A stretch of 64,000 nucleotides of DNA from Cerioporus squamosus (lineage: Eukaryota > Basidiomycota > Agaricomycetes > Polyporales > Polyporaceae). Below are positions 55,471-64,000 of the stretch, one piece after another (positions within the stretch are counted from its first letter, which is position 1; each line of letters starts with the position of its first letter). The DNA lies in the NCBI GenBank assembly GCA_022592435.1, contig JABYQS010000064.1:62001-126000 (forward strand). Direction: 5' to 3'. A model generated the notes under the pieces. That model was not told the origin of the DNA. It saw only the letters and a program-made list of their open reading frames with translations, and did no database searches. The translations under genes were made by a program, and so were the position numbers.

Positions 55471-55934
55471 TAGTGTTGCCGCGAGTTCGAGTTAAACTCG
55501 CGAGTTGCGAGTTCCGAACTCACGGAGTGGAGCAACTCGCGAGGCGAGGCAATCCACTCGCTCACATCGATGCAACTCGCTCCCAGCAGCGCCCGCATCT
55601 GATTGGTCGACAGGCCTGGCGAGACTCCACCTAGGCGCTCGCCAGGGGGCTCGTTTTCGGGTTGCTTCCCCCGAGTCCCCGCACCTCAAATTTCAGCCTC
55701 CCTGGCCTAGGTATGCTAGAGGACAGCATCCCGGACGGCCTCAGAGCCCTACTGGGCTTAGAATAATGCTCACTGAAGGGGATTTTTGGGAGTTTATGGC
55801 TCCTGCTGCCAGAATGTCCAAACTGGGGCAACTCGTGAGTTAAACTCGCAACTCGCCTCGGTCTGGCTCGGTGGAGCGAGTTAGACCGAGTGGCGCCAAC
55901 TCGCCTCGCCTCACCTCACCTCGCGGCAACACTA
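55471..55934. mobile_element. Non-autonomous hAT-like element (MITE), 464 bp
   Basis: The ends are perfect 15-bp inverted repeats: TAGTGTTGCCGCGAG at 55471-55485 and CTCGCGGCAACACTA at 55920-55934. An exact 8-bp direct duplication (CTCTCGCC) flanks it. The TAGTGTTGCC terminus and the 8-bp duplication are typical of the hAT superfamily. Inside the ends lie many ACTCG/CGAGT subterminal motifs, with a GAGTTAAACTCGC string on both sides, which may be transposase-binding repeats. The interior has no transposase ORF, so it must be mobilised in trans. Confidence 0.88.
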
Positions 55935-55942
55935 CTCTCGCC
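55935..55942. repeat. 8-bp target-site duplication of the hAT-like element, right copy
   Basis: CTCTCGCC directly after the right inverted repeat; identical to 55463-55470. Confidence 0.85.
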
Positions 55943-56701
55943 AGCCAGCAGCAGCCAGCAGGCAATAATTGCGCTTGTCGTCGTCCGCGAGCGTCCGCGC
56001 CGTCGCCCCATCTTCATTCGGCGTCGATCCTGATGCCATGTCCTAGAAGTCTAGAGCAAGTTGGGCTCGAATCAAGTACATGGATGCAACTCGTGAGTAC
56101 AGCACCTAGGTTTAAATCAAGCAGCTTCTACAGGTGGAGAGTTGACCTCGTACATTGCAGGAGCACCAATGCGGAGATTTCTCTGATATGGGAGGCAATC
56201 ATGCCGATCACTCGCAACGATTGTATTGTTATGGGCGCGCGGAGAGCTTGGTCAACCCCAAGTTTGGTCTGGTACCCAGGTAAGCTTGAGGTGTCGACGT
56301 TGCCCCACGTCGAATCCCGAGGCATGCGCGATCCGCTGGGGTCGGGGAGATGCTTAACGCAAAATGCTGTGAATAAACCAACTCAACGGAAGCGTTCCAG
56401 ACCCTCGCCTGAGGAACTCCGAGGTCGGCGAACGCAGGGCGAACGGATCCAGCGGACTCCAAATTGCCAATATATTGAAACGGAACGGCGTGAAGGCTTA
56501 TAACCTTTCACAACACATGCGACGCTAACACGACAGCGATGATAGCTCCAAAATAGAATTCACCTCTATGGCGGCCACAGTGAAGGAGGACCGCCCAAAG
56601 CCCCCGGATGACCAACAAACAGATACAACATAACGATACAGACGTGGATGACTGCTTACTAGGATTGTCCTCTGTACTTGCAAAGTGGCTCATGTCCCTG
56701 C
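55943..56701. other. Intergenic region downstream of the hAT-like element
   Basis: About 760 bp before the 3' end of the glutamate-cysteine ligase gene. The longest plus-strand frame (to 56503) has no ATG start and no family signal. Nothing else seen. Confidence 0.45.
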
Positions 56702-59648
56702 CTAGTTCCTCGGGCGCGCATTGGCGGGGAGGAAGTCAGGCGCCTTGCGCAGGCCTCGCTCTCTGCCAGACGAGATGTCGGTCAGCCGACACGTAGCAGA
56801 ATGTCTGCAGACAGACTCGGCACTCACATCTCGTCCATGGCGACCATGAGGTCGTAGTTGATCTCAGCGGAGACCGCCGAGTCGAACTTGTAGGCCGGGT
56901 GCGACCGCACGAACTCCCGGATCCAGCTGGCCGCCGTTCGCAGAGAACCTGGAGACGCAAGTGGCACCGTGAGTCTTCATGCCAGGTCAGTCGACAGCCC
57001 GGAGGAGGTTTGACATACCATTTGTCCTCCGGCGAACAAGATCCAGGTACTCCTCAATCTTCCGACCAGACTCCTCGTCCACGTCAAGCGTTTCCAGGTA
57101 CATGTACACAAGGTTCAGCAGGCCTGGGAACGTTGCGCTCTTCGGAATGAAAGCATCAGTCACGCCGTTGAGATCTGCCTATCAGAAGCACGGTAACAAG
57201 CAGACGCACCTTGCCGTTCATGATCTCTTCCAGGGACATCTCCTCGTACTCGTCTTCGATGCTTCGAGGGATGAACGCGTCGTCAGGCATGGGTGGGAGC
57301 GGGAAGCAGTTGCGCAGCTTCTTCTCCTTGCCATTGACGCCGTTAATAGGGATCTGGCCGCCGTGCTCACTACAAGGGGAGCTCGGGATAGAAGACGAGC
57401 GCGATGGTTGCGACGAGGCCGAAGGGAACACGTTCTTCCGGAAGTAGAACTTCTGCGACCGGACCGCATCTCGCCGCTGCGCGCGGGCCATGTTCTCGTC
57501 CACCTGGAGACAACGTCAGCGACCACGCCGTAAGGCACCACTGTCAGTCAGAAGTACCTTGGATATCGGAACGTAGAGGTTAAGGTTGAAGTGCAAGATG
57601 GCCCGCGATAGCAGGACGATGAAGACGGCGAACGCGGCGTTCTCGAAGTCGGTCAACTGCACCTCCATGGGTCGGAACTCCACGCGCCAGCCGATGGGAG
57701 AGTTCACCGGAGGGGGTTTGAACCGGAGGGTTTGCCAGTTCGTCGATTGGATGTTCTGCGCCACGTCAGTTACCCGCATGAGCACGCAGCCGTGAGACCA
57801 CATACCTCAAAGTGGTCATTACTGTTCTGGTCGTCTTGGTTGATAGTCTCGGAGAATACTACGAGCGGGTCCCGGATGAACAAGTGTGCAATATGTCTCG
57901 ATAGCAAGTCGTCAACCCCTAGCATGCTTAACGTTAGCAACGCCTCCCATGAGCATTCGCTAGGACATACCGTGATGGCGCAGACGTTCGAAGATATCCG
58001 GATCATGCGGTGCTTCTATGTCATTGTACTCGGGCCGGTTCATCCAATATTCAGAGATATACAAGCTGACACTGGCGTAGCGCGACTTCGGGATTCTAAA
58101 CCTGCTCTCTTTGAGTGGCTGGGCGGCATGTGAGTAGACTAGATGACAGTGGAGACAATGTGACAGTACCTTAAGCCCTCGCTCTTCCTCTGTTCGGTCA
58201 TCAACGCTTGCGGACACCACGTCCCATCTGCAGTCAACATCAGCGATGTATCCTCTCCAGAGAGGACTCGCAGCCGTAAGTGCCAGCATCAGAGGCGCGA
58301 CTGGCACGAGAGCGTCGTATAACCGCCTCGCCTCCGTGATATTGCATGCCTGAAAGGTGAGCTGGAGACAACTACAGCCCATCCCAAAGCCCATAGCGTC
58401 CATATAGATATGGTCGAGGAGCGCTGCGCCGCGCTTCGCCTCTGCAATGTAATGAGAACACGCTACAGACGTCCGTTGCTGGAGAGCTCGCGCACCTGGA
58501 TCTTCAGGATAAATATTCCTCTGCCATGGGATGGTGCGGTCGACAAAGGGCCTCGGCGTGCGCTCATCTATGAACAAGGGCAAGTTGATGGCGACTTTGG
58601 AGCCTCGTCTACGTCTGATGTTCGCGGTGAGGGTGCTAGAGAAGGGCGGGGTTGAGCATGAGACTGATCGCAGGAGAGGACATCACCGACGGGAAACGTG
58701 CATGGGGATTGGTTATCTCTTCCGGAAGGAACAGACTGTGGCTGGAGACGGCATCCGCGGGGTCGAAGTACGGTTCCGTGAAGACGCCCGGCGTACCGAG
58801 ACGGGGAAATGATGTCATCGTGAACGGGACCTCGTTTGGTTTGAGGTGTTTGCGGGCGAGACAACGCCTGTACAACAGCTATGTCAGTAATATGCTCATG
58901 GTGAACTCGATACGAGGTGCATAAGCCGCAGAGCGACCGACGAAACGGTTTGGGCTCGCGCTGTTTTCGAAGCCTATGCGCCGACAACAACCTGGCCCAA
59001 TGATTGCGTCCGACCTTGAGGAATTTTGGGACGAATGCACCGCATACAATCACATCGGTATTGCTCACCTGTAGCGCATGTTCGCCTCAACCGAAAGCAG
59101 GTCGCGGATCTCTCCCGTATACGGCGATCCTGGCGTGGACTCCAGCATGAACCGTCCATACTCCGGGTGGAAGGTCGGCACCGTGTCTCTACGTAGCAGT
59201 GAAGTTGTATGGCGTTGCTCGGGGCATGAGAAGCGAGGACGACCTACGCTTGACCACACTCGGATGCGATGTCGCTCACGATAGCCTGAAGCTTCGCGAG
59301 GATCTCCGTCTGGCGCAGAGACAGCTTGACGTTCCTCTCCTGATTGTCGAACAGGGCGACCATGTACTCGATCTTCGCACGCACGTATGTGAGCAGTAGG
59401 TGTCATGTCGTTCGATGAACGAGTGGGGAGGATGGAGGAGGACGCGTGTATTTCATTAGCGGCTGCGCGGAGAGCATTCAAGCCACGGATGAAAATACCT
59501 CGTCGCCCCATAGCAACTCATCCCCGCATCTGTCCTTGAGGCGATCCCAGATATGCAAGAACTGCGTAATTCCATGTGTCCTGACGTGATCGGCGTACTG
59601 TCTTGCCTCATCCCAGGCGAGAGGCGTCCCGAGGAAAAGTAAGCCCAT
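56702..59648 (-). CDS. GSH1: Glutamate-cysteine ligase (gamma-glutamylcysteine synthetase)
   Basis: A multi-exon minus-strand gene from ATG 59648 to TAG 56702-56704. Exon 1 (59648-59499) gives [20 protein letters not shown] and [11 protein letters not shown]. Later exons carry the family core: [106 protein letters not shown] and [20 protein letters not shown]. The last splice (56828 to 56762) adds [20 protein letters not shown] before the stop. The enzyme joins glutamate and cysteine in an ATP-dependent step, the rate-limiting step of glutathione synthesis, in the cytosol. The Cys of [10 protein letters not shown] is in the region known for redox control in the eukaryotic enzyme. Confidence 0.95.
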
Positions 59649-60242
59649 GGAGAAATGGTCGGGAGGCGAAGGGTCAGAGCAGAGATCCAGATAACGAGCT
59701 CCGTGCGGCCTTTGGGCGAGAACAGACTCGATATAGCGTTGAACAGAGAGGCAGATGACAAACCCACAGCACCGTAACCTCTCGGGGCCTTACTCAGCTA
59801 TGGTGTAAGTCTTCGCAATGCCGCATGGGCGTCCTGGCGGAAAATGAACCGGTCCGGTTCCGGAACACAGTCCCACTGCCCGATCCTGCCCTCGAAGACC
59901 CCCAGTGTCTATGCATAGCAGCCCGGTGTGAGTACGACGGTGGAGGACGGCAGGTGTGGCTAAGAAGACGAAGTGCGTTCCCCGACATGGCGCCGAGGTT
60001 CCAGGACGCAGAAACGTAAACATGAGGCGTACACGCGTTCCTGGTCGACTTCGATCGCGCGCTAGTATCCCCTAGCCAGACAGAACACAGCGATTCCGAA
60101 TGTCCCTCGCACGAGCGATGGGACATGATTACAGAACGTACTGTACAACACCGATATCGGGGATAACAGTCGTAGGTGTCTCCGCGTTGCTAGTACTCTG
60201 GCTGACACCGCTGCCGGCCAACCACGTCAACGAACCTATGCA
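59649..60242. other. Intergenic region upstream of GSH1
   Basis: About 590 bp holding the GSH1 promoter and the 3' flank of the Beclin gene. No gene seen; no clear Yap1- or AP-1-like site recognised. Confidence 0.45.
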
Positions 60243-61994
60243 TCAACCGTTGCTTCCGTTCGTCGCCCACTTCAGCAGGATCTTCAGAGCAAGCAAAACG
60301 TGCCGCAGTGCGCGTGTCCATGCTTCTTCTTGACTGAATTGCTGCTTCACCGACGCCTCCCCGATCTTGTCCTTCACGATCCTAGACAAGCCAGCGCCGT
60401 CAGCGCACTTCCAATGCCTCGAGGTATGCACACTCACTGGTGCGGGAAATCGACTTGCGGATCTTGTGACTTCACGTAGTCCATGAGCTGCTTCAAGCAT
60501 TCAAGGAAGGCCACCATCGCAAAGTCGAAACGACGGTTATGGAGAAGACGCCCAAAGTGCAGATCACCTGAGCCGTACAGCTCGTAAGTTGCCTTGTCAC
60601 CAGTTGTCTTCTCGATCCGCGAGAAGGAGCCCATAGGCACCAATCGGTAACTGTGAGAATTGTCCGTCAGCTTTCAAGGGCATCGGGGCGCGCAAGGAAG
60701 CGGCTTTACTTCTCGAACGTGAAGTCTAGCTTGCGAGCAACCGTGTACAGCAAGAGCAGTGTTTGGCCCCATGCTGCGTTGATCTCCGCCCACTCGACCT
60801 ATGATACTGTTTAGAAAAAGCATCACTCCCAGAAGGTAGCATCACTTACTGGAACTCCAGGAACACGGCCCAGACGAAGACCGTTGATTGTTCCAAACAC
60901 ACCGTCGTGTCCGATGCAGAAGGCGTCGTTGTAGACGTTCGTTCTCTCGAGCTTTTCGAGGACCGCCGAGTCTGCAGCATACGCGGCACGTAGCGCAGCC
61001 AGTTGTGACGCCTGCTCCGCGGACTTCAGCAAGTGCGCGTTGTGCTGCCGCCAAAACCTGCATTAGAGAGCGTGTCAATGATAGGCGGTGCGCGGTCATG
61101 AATGCTGGACGCACTCTGCCTCTTCCTCCTCGAGTGTCTTCTCTTCCTGTTCGAGGCTCGTCAGTTCCTCTTCCAGTTGCTGGCGCTCGCGCTCCGCGGC
61201 CTTCAGCTGGTCGACCGCAATGCGTTCCTCATCCTTCAGCCGCTCGATCTTGGCCTCGGCCTCGGCCTTGCTGGCAGGACCTGACCCGTCACGCTCCTTC
61301 TCTTTCCGCACTTCCTTCTCGAACGCGATGTAGCCATCTCGCTCCTTCTTCGTCTCCTCAAGCTGTCGCTGCAACGTGCCAAGCAGGATGTGCGTGCATT
61401 CGGCACAGAGTGGATGATCGAGGTCTGTCCTACTCGAGAGAAGGTTGAACAGGCGTAATGAGGAGCGCAAATGGTGCGAGAGGGGCGAGGGGTTGGGCTG
61501 TGAAGGCTCCTCTGGCGGTGGAGGTGGTGGCACGGCTGCAGCCGCACTGCGCGCCTTGGACAACGAAGGCTTCTTGGTGTGCGCTGGTGCAGGGAGGTTG
61601 GGCGGGATCGTCCTGATGACACTGTCCTGCAGTAGCACAAATGACTCATTGGGATGCCCAGGCCCACGTTGTGGCTGCTTCCGCTGCGTGGGTGAAGAGA
61701 GCGAGCCCGAGGATGACGAGGATGGCATCCCCTGAACGGAATTTCGCCATGCTGATTTCGCCGACGATGGCGAAGGCAGCTGGGCTAGTTTCTCCGCGCC
61801 CGATGTCTGGCGTCCGTGGGACGGTGAAGGTGGGGGTGGCAACGACGAAGCGACAATGTCGTATGCCGACGGCGTGAGGTCAACTAGCGACGCGTCTAGC
61901 TGCAGGTCAGGTGAGCTTGCAATGCAGTTGGCGATGAGCAGCAACGTATACTTACTTGCAAGGGCTGCTTGCATTGCTGACACACGAAGTTCAT
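60243..61994 (-). CDS. ATG6: Beclin 1 / Atg6 / Vps30, subunit of the Vps34 PI3-kinase complex
   Basis: ATG 61994 begins a 39-nt exon [13 protein letters not shown] that joins in phase to [14 protein letters not shown]; the Cys pair and this sequence are the conserved Beclin N-terminus. A Pro/Ser-rich region (a BH3-like stretch is not obvious) is followed by [10 protein letters not shown], a long coiled coil (about residues 210-300), and the evolutionarily conserved BARA domain: [60 protein letters not shown] and the terminal [15 protein letters not shown]. Ends at TGA 60243. It scaffolds Vps34-Vps15 with Atg14 or Vps38 for autophagy and vacuolar sorting. Confidence 0.96.
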
Positions 61995-62179
61995 TGTCAA
62001 TGATGCCCGTTTGAGGCTCGGCACGCGCGTCAGTGGTCACTAGGCGGATATCGCTCGATCCTCGTCAATAACAACTCCTGCAGGAGGTCCCTGTCAGCAT
62101 AATCTGCTCAAGAATGTTATAATCCGGAATGCGTACTAGAGTTTCTGTGGACAGAGAGGGACAGAGCGCCCAAGAGGGA

Positions 62180-62201
62180 AGGTGGTGGTGGTGGTGGTGG
62201 T
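62180..62201. repeat. (GGT)n microsatellite
   Basis: About seven GGT units in the upstream region of the Beclin gene. Confidence 0.8.
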
Positions 62202-62842
62202 GCAAGGCAAGGAGCGAACCGACTCAGTCCCGCGAACCGGTTCGGTCCGGCCCACAGCGTCTCCTTATATAGCAGACAACGAGGCTCGAGGCTTGCGCAC
62301 TTCCAACTCCTTGACCGGTACCGCTCCGTACAATGGCGAAATGTCGCCCACAGTCGAGTCGGCAGGCTGAAACGTTGTATGCGTCGGACGTTCTGATAGT
62401 CGACATAGGTGCGAGTTCTTGCCACAAGTGCCAGCGCAGCCATACTAACCACCGGTGGCGGGTAGGTTGTACACTAGCACTTAGTACGAACGTAGAATGT
62501 TGAAGACATGCATCCGCCAAACACATCATCGACCTTCCTATCTGACTATGAGAGCCTGGGAAATAACTGATGTCGTCACCTCATCGTCCTCAGATCTCAT
62601 ATACACACCATGCGTGGATCTTCCGTGAGTGCAGTGCCCTCACTGTCCCGTTAGCGGCCGCTTCCCATCGGCTTGCACTTACTTCTAGACCGTCGAAGAT
62701 CCGTCTGCAAAGCTGCTGAAGCCAAGGCTCGGCGATGGATCATGCTTCCGCTCCATTGCGCGCGGACTGCACTCTGCAAATCATGGGGTGGCACCCAACG
62801 ACTGTAACGCATGAGGACTTGCTGCGTCTCGTACCGCACTAC

Positions 62843-62850
62843 AATATAAG
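62843..62850 (+). promoter_or_regulatory. TATA-like element of the caspase-fold gene
   Basis: AATATAAG about 150 bp before the preferred ATG (63002). An ATG at 62864 is so close to this box that it would probably precede the transcription start. Confidence 0.4.
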
Positions 62851-63001
62851 AGCTCTGGCCACGATGCGAAGTATTGAACTACAACGCACTGCACTTCCTC
62901 GTTCTAGCTTCGACTCAGTAAGGTCTCGCGACCTCCGCATCTCCAGTGAGTTCGAACGTGAGGAGCGCCGCCCCCACTCTGACCAGACACAATTGCAGTT
63001 C

Positions 63002-64000
63002 ATGGCTGGCCAAGTCTTCGCACTCCTCGTCGGCATCGACAAGTACCAAGCCGGGAACATCTGGAACCTGGATGCCGCCGTCGACGACGCTCGCAGCATC
63101 GAACGATGGCTTATCAGCGATCTCCAAGTTCCTCGCGATCACATCTGCACACTCCTCGACGCCCAAGCAACGAAGCGGAACATTGAGGAACGCTTCGAAA
63201 GTCACCTTCTCGGCAACTCCGCGATCGAGCCTGGCGACGCTATCATCGTCTACTTTGCCGGACATGGAAGCAGCATCCGCGCTCCGCCTGGTTGGTTCGA
63301 CCGGGGTCGCGGGGATGTTTCCGTCCTATGCACTTACGACTACGACACGAAGCTCCCTAAGGGGCAGACGAACGCCGGTATATCAGATCGCTCCCTCCAC
63401 GCCATGCTCCAGGATCTCGCCCGGGTCAAAGGCGACAATATCACCCTCATCCTTGACACCTGCTTCACCCTTCCACCTACCTCCAACGAAGACCCCAAGG
63501 AGCGCCGTTACACCCGCTTCACTCCCACCCGCAAAGCTACTCCCGAGGACCTGCTGGCAGGACTCTGGCGTACTGCTTCTCCACACAAGGCGGAGCCTGT
63601 TGCCAGCCGAGGCTTTACTGGCGTTTCCTCCGACTCTCATGTCGTCCTTGCTGCGTGTAGCTCCGGCTGGGCCGCAACCGAGCGGAAGGACGGTGGCAAC
63701 TTCACTCGTGCCCTGCTGGCGCTCAAGAACGCTCGGCCGCTTCATAAGCTCACCTACGCGGACCTTCCAGTTGAGTTGGCACCTTACATGGGCGATCACC
63801 AGTACGCCGCATGCGCGGGTATGAACGTCGATCGTATCCTCTTCGACGGCGTGCCCTTCGTCCCTGACACACGCTACATCTCAGTCTCCGCGCATGACCA
63901 AGAGCACGTGCAGGTGGATGCTGGTGAGATGCAAGGGATTACGGTGGGCACCGAGTTTGCTATCCATCCTCACAACCGTCGCGGCTCTCTGAATACATCT
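63002..64000 (+). CDS. Caspase-fold (metacaspase-like) protein, 3' end outside window
   Basis: Open to the window end without introns. The preferred start is 63002 (MAGQVFALLVGIDKYQ); an in-frame ATG at 62864 would add 46 charged residues. The p20 fold is clear: ALLVGIDKY as strand 1, WNLDAAVDDARSIERWL, the catalytic His in DAIIVYFAGHGSS, and the nucleophile region ITLILDTCFT, where Cys follows the usual D-x/C-C position but lacks the H-S-G of metacaspase DCCHSG. A downstream HVVLAACSSGWAATE resembles the substrate-pocket strand. There is no N-terminal Pro/Gln-rich prodomain. Proteins of this type are abundant in Agaricomycetes. Activity is plausible but unproven because the Cys context is divergent. 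Confidence 0.85.
   Translation, partial: MAGQVFALLVGIDKYQAGNIWNLDAAVDDARSIERWLISDLQVPRDHICTLLDAQATKRNIEERFESHLLGNSAIEPGDAIIVYFAGHGSSIRAPPGWFDRGRGDVSVLCTYDYDTKLPKGQTNAGISDRSLHAMLQDLARVKGDNITLILDTCFTLPPTSNEDPKERRYTRFTPTRKATPEDLLAGLWRTASPHKAEPVASRGFTGVSSDSHVVLAACSSGWAATERKDGGNFTRALLALKNARPLHKLTYADLPVELAPYMGDHQYAACAGMNVDRILFDGVPFVPDTRYISVSAHDQEHVQVDAGEMQGITVGTEFAIHPHNRRGSLNTS

Larger units (their letters stand above)
61995..63001. other. Divergent intergenic region between Beclin and caspase-fold genes
   Basis: About 1 kb. It holds a (GGT)n microsatellite at about 62180-62201, the Beclin promoter, and a TATA-like AATATAAG at about 62843-62850 ahead of the caspase-fold gene. No further gene seen. 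Confidence 0.5.

Noticed and set aside
55871..56503. A 210-codon plus-strand frame
   Set aside because: It has no ATG start, begins inside the right end of the hAT-like element and has no family signal.

Overview
The window is a gene-dense stretch of a filamentous basidiomycete genome, most likely a wood-decay Agaricomycete. Evidence: many 45-100 nt GT-AG introns, many genes cut into small exons, high GC in coding sequence, and basidiomycete-type families (a DUF6535 membrane protein, GtaA-type glutaminase-like proteins, divergent F-box proteins, a fungal HNH protein). No species can be named from the sequence alone. Where exon coordinates are listed, splice sites and reading phase were followed by eye; genes without a full exon list are given as outer limits.

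Layout, left to right. (1) 1-915: a partial secreted AhpD/CMD-like protein on the minus strand. (2) 1.77-7.2 kb: two tandem ten-exon F-box paralogues, duplicated together with a promoter block. (3) 7571-17909: a 10.3 kb non-LTR retrotransposon that looks complete, with a 13-bp target-site duplication, a poly(A) tail, two extra upstream ORFs, a zinc-knuckle ORF and an intact 1690-aa endonuclease/RT/RNase H ORF. It sits about 200 bp upstream of an R3H-domain gene. (4) 18-30 kb: the R3H protein, a division-1 chitin synthase, a probable TPP1/Tpz1-like telomere OB-fold protein, and an HNH-domain protein. (5) 30-43 kb: housekeeping genes: an LRR protein, RAD23, ARF6, a cysteine-synthase-like enzyme, tRNA-Gly(UCC), a mitochondrial membrane protein, a VanZ-like membrane protein and an RraA-like protein. 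(6) 43.7-55 kb: a DUF6535 membrane protein and two tandem membrane-anchored GtaA glutaminase-like genes that share a cytosolic tail ending in a PPxY motif. (7) 55471-55934: a 464-bp non-autonomous hAT-like element with terminal inverted repeats and an 8-bp target-site duplication. (8) 56.7-64 kb: glutamate-cysteine ligase, Beclin 1/Atg6 and a caspase-fold protein cut by the window end.

The genes do not form an operon or an obvious secondary-metabolite cluster. Shared themes are proteolysis and ubiquitin (F-box pair, RAD23, PPxY tails), sulfur and thiol metabolism (cysteine-synthase-like enzyme and GSH1), and cell surface and trafficking (chitin synthase, ARF6, Beclin 1). The accessory content is the two mobile elements and the two tandem gene pairs.
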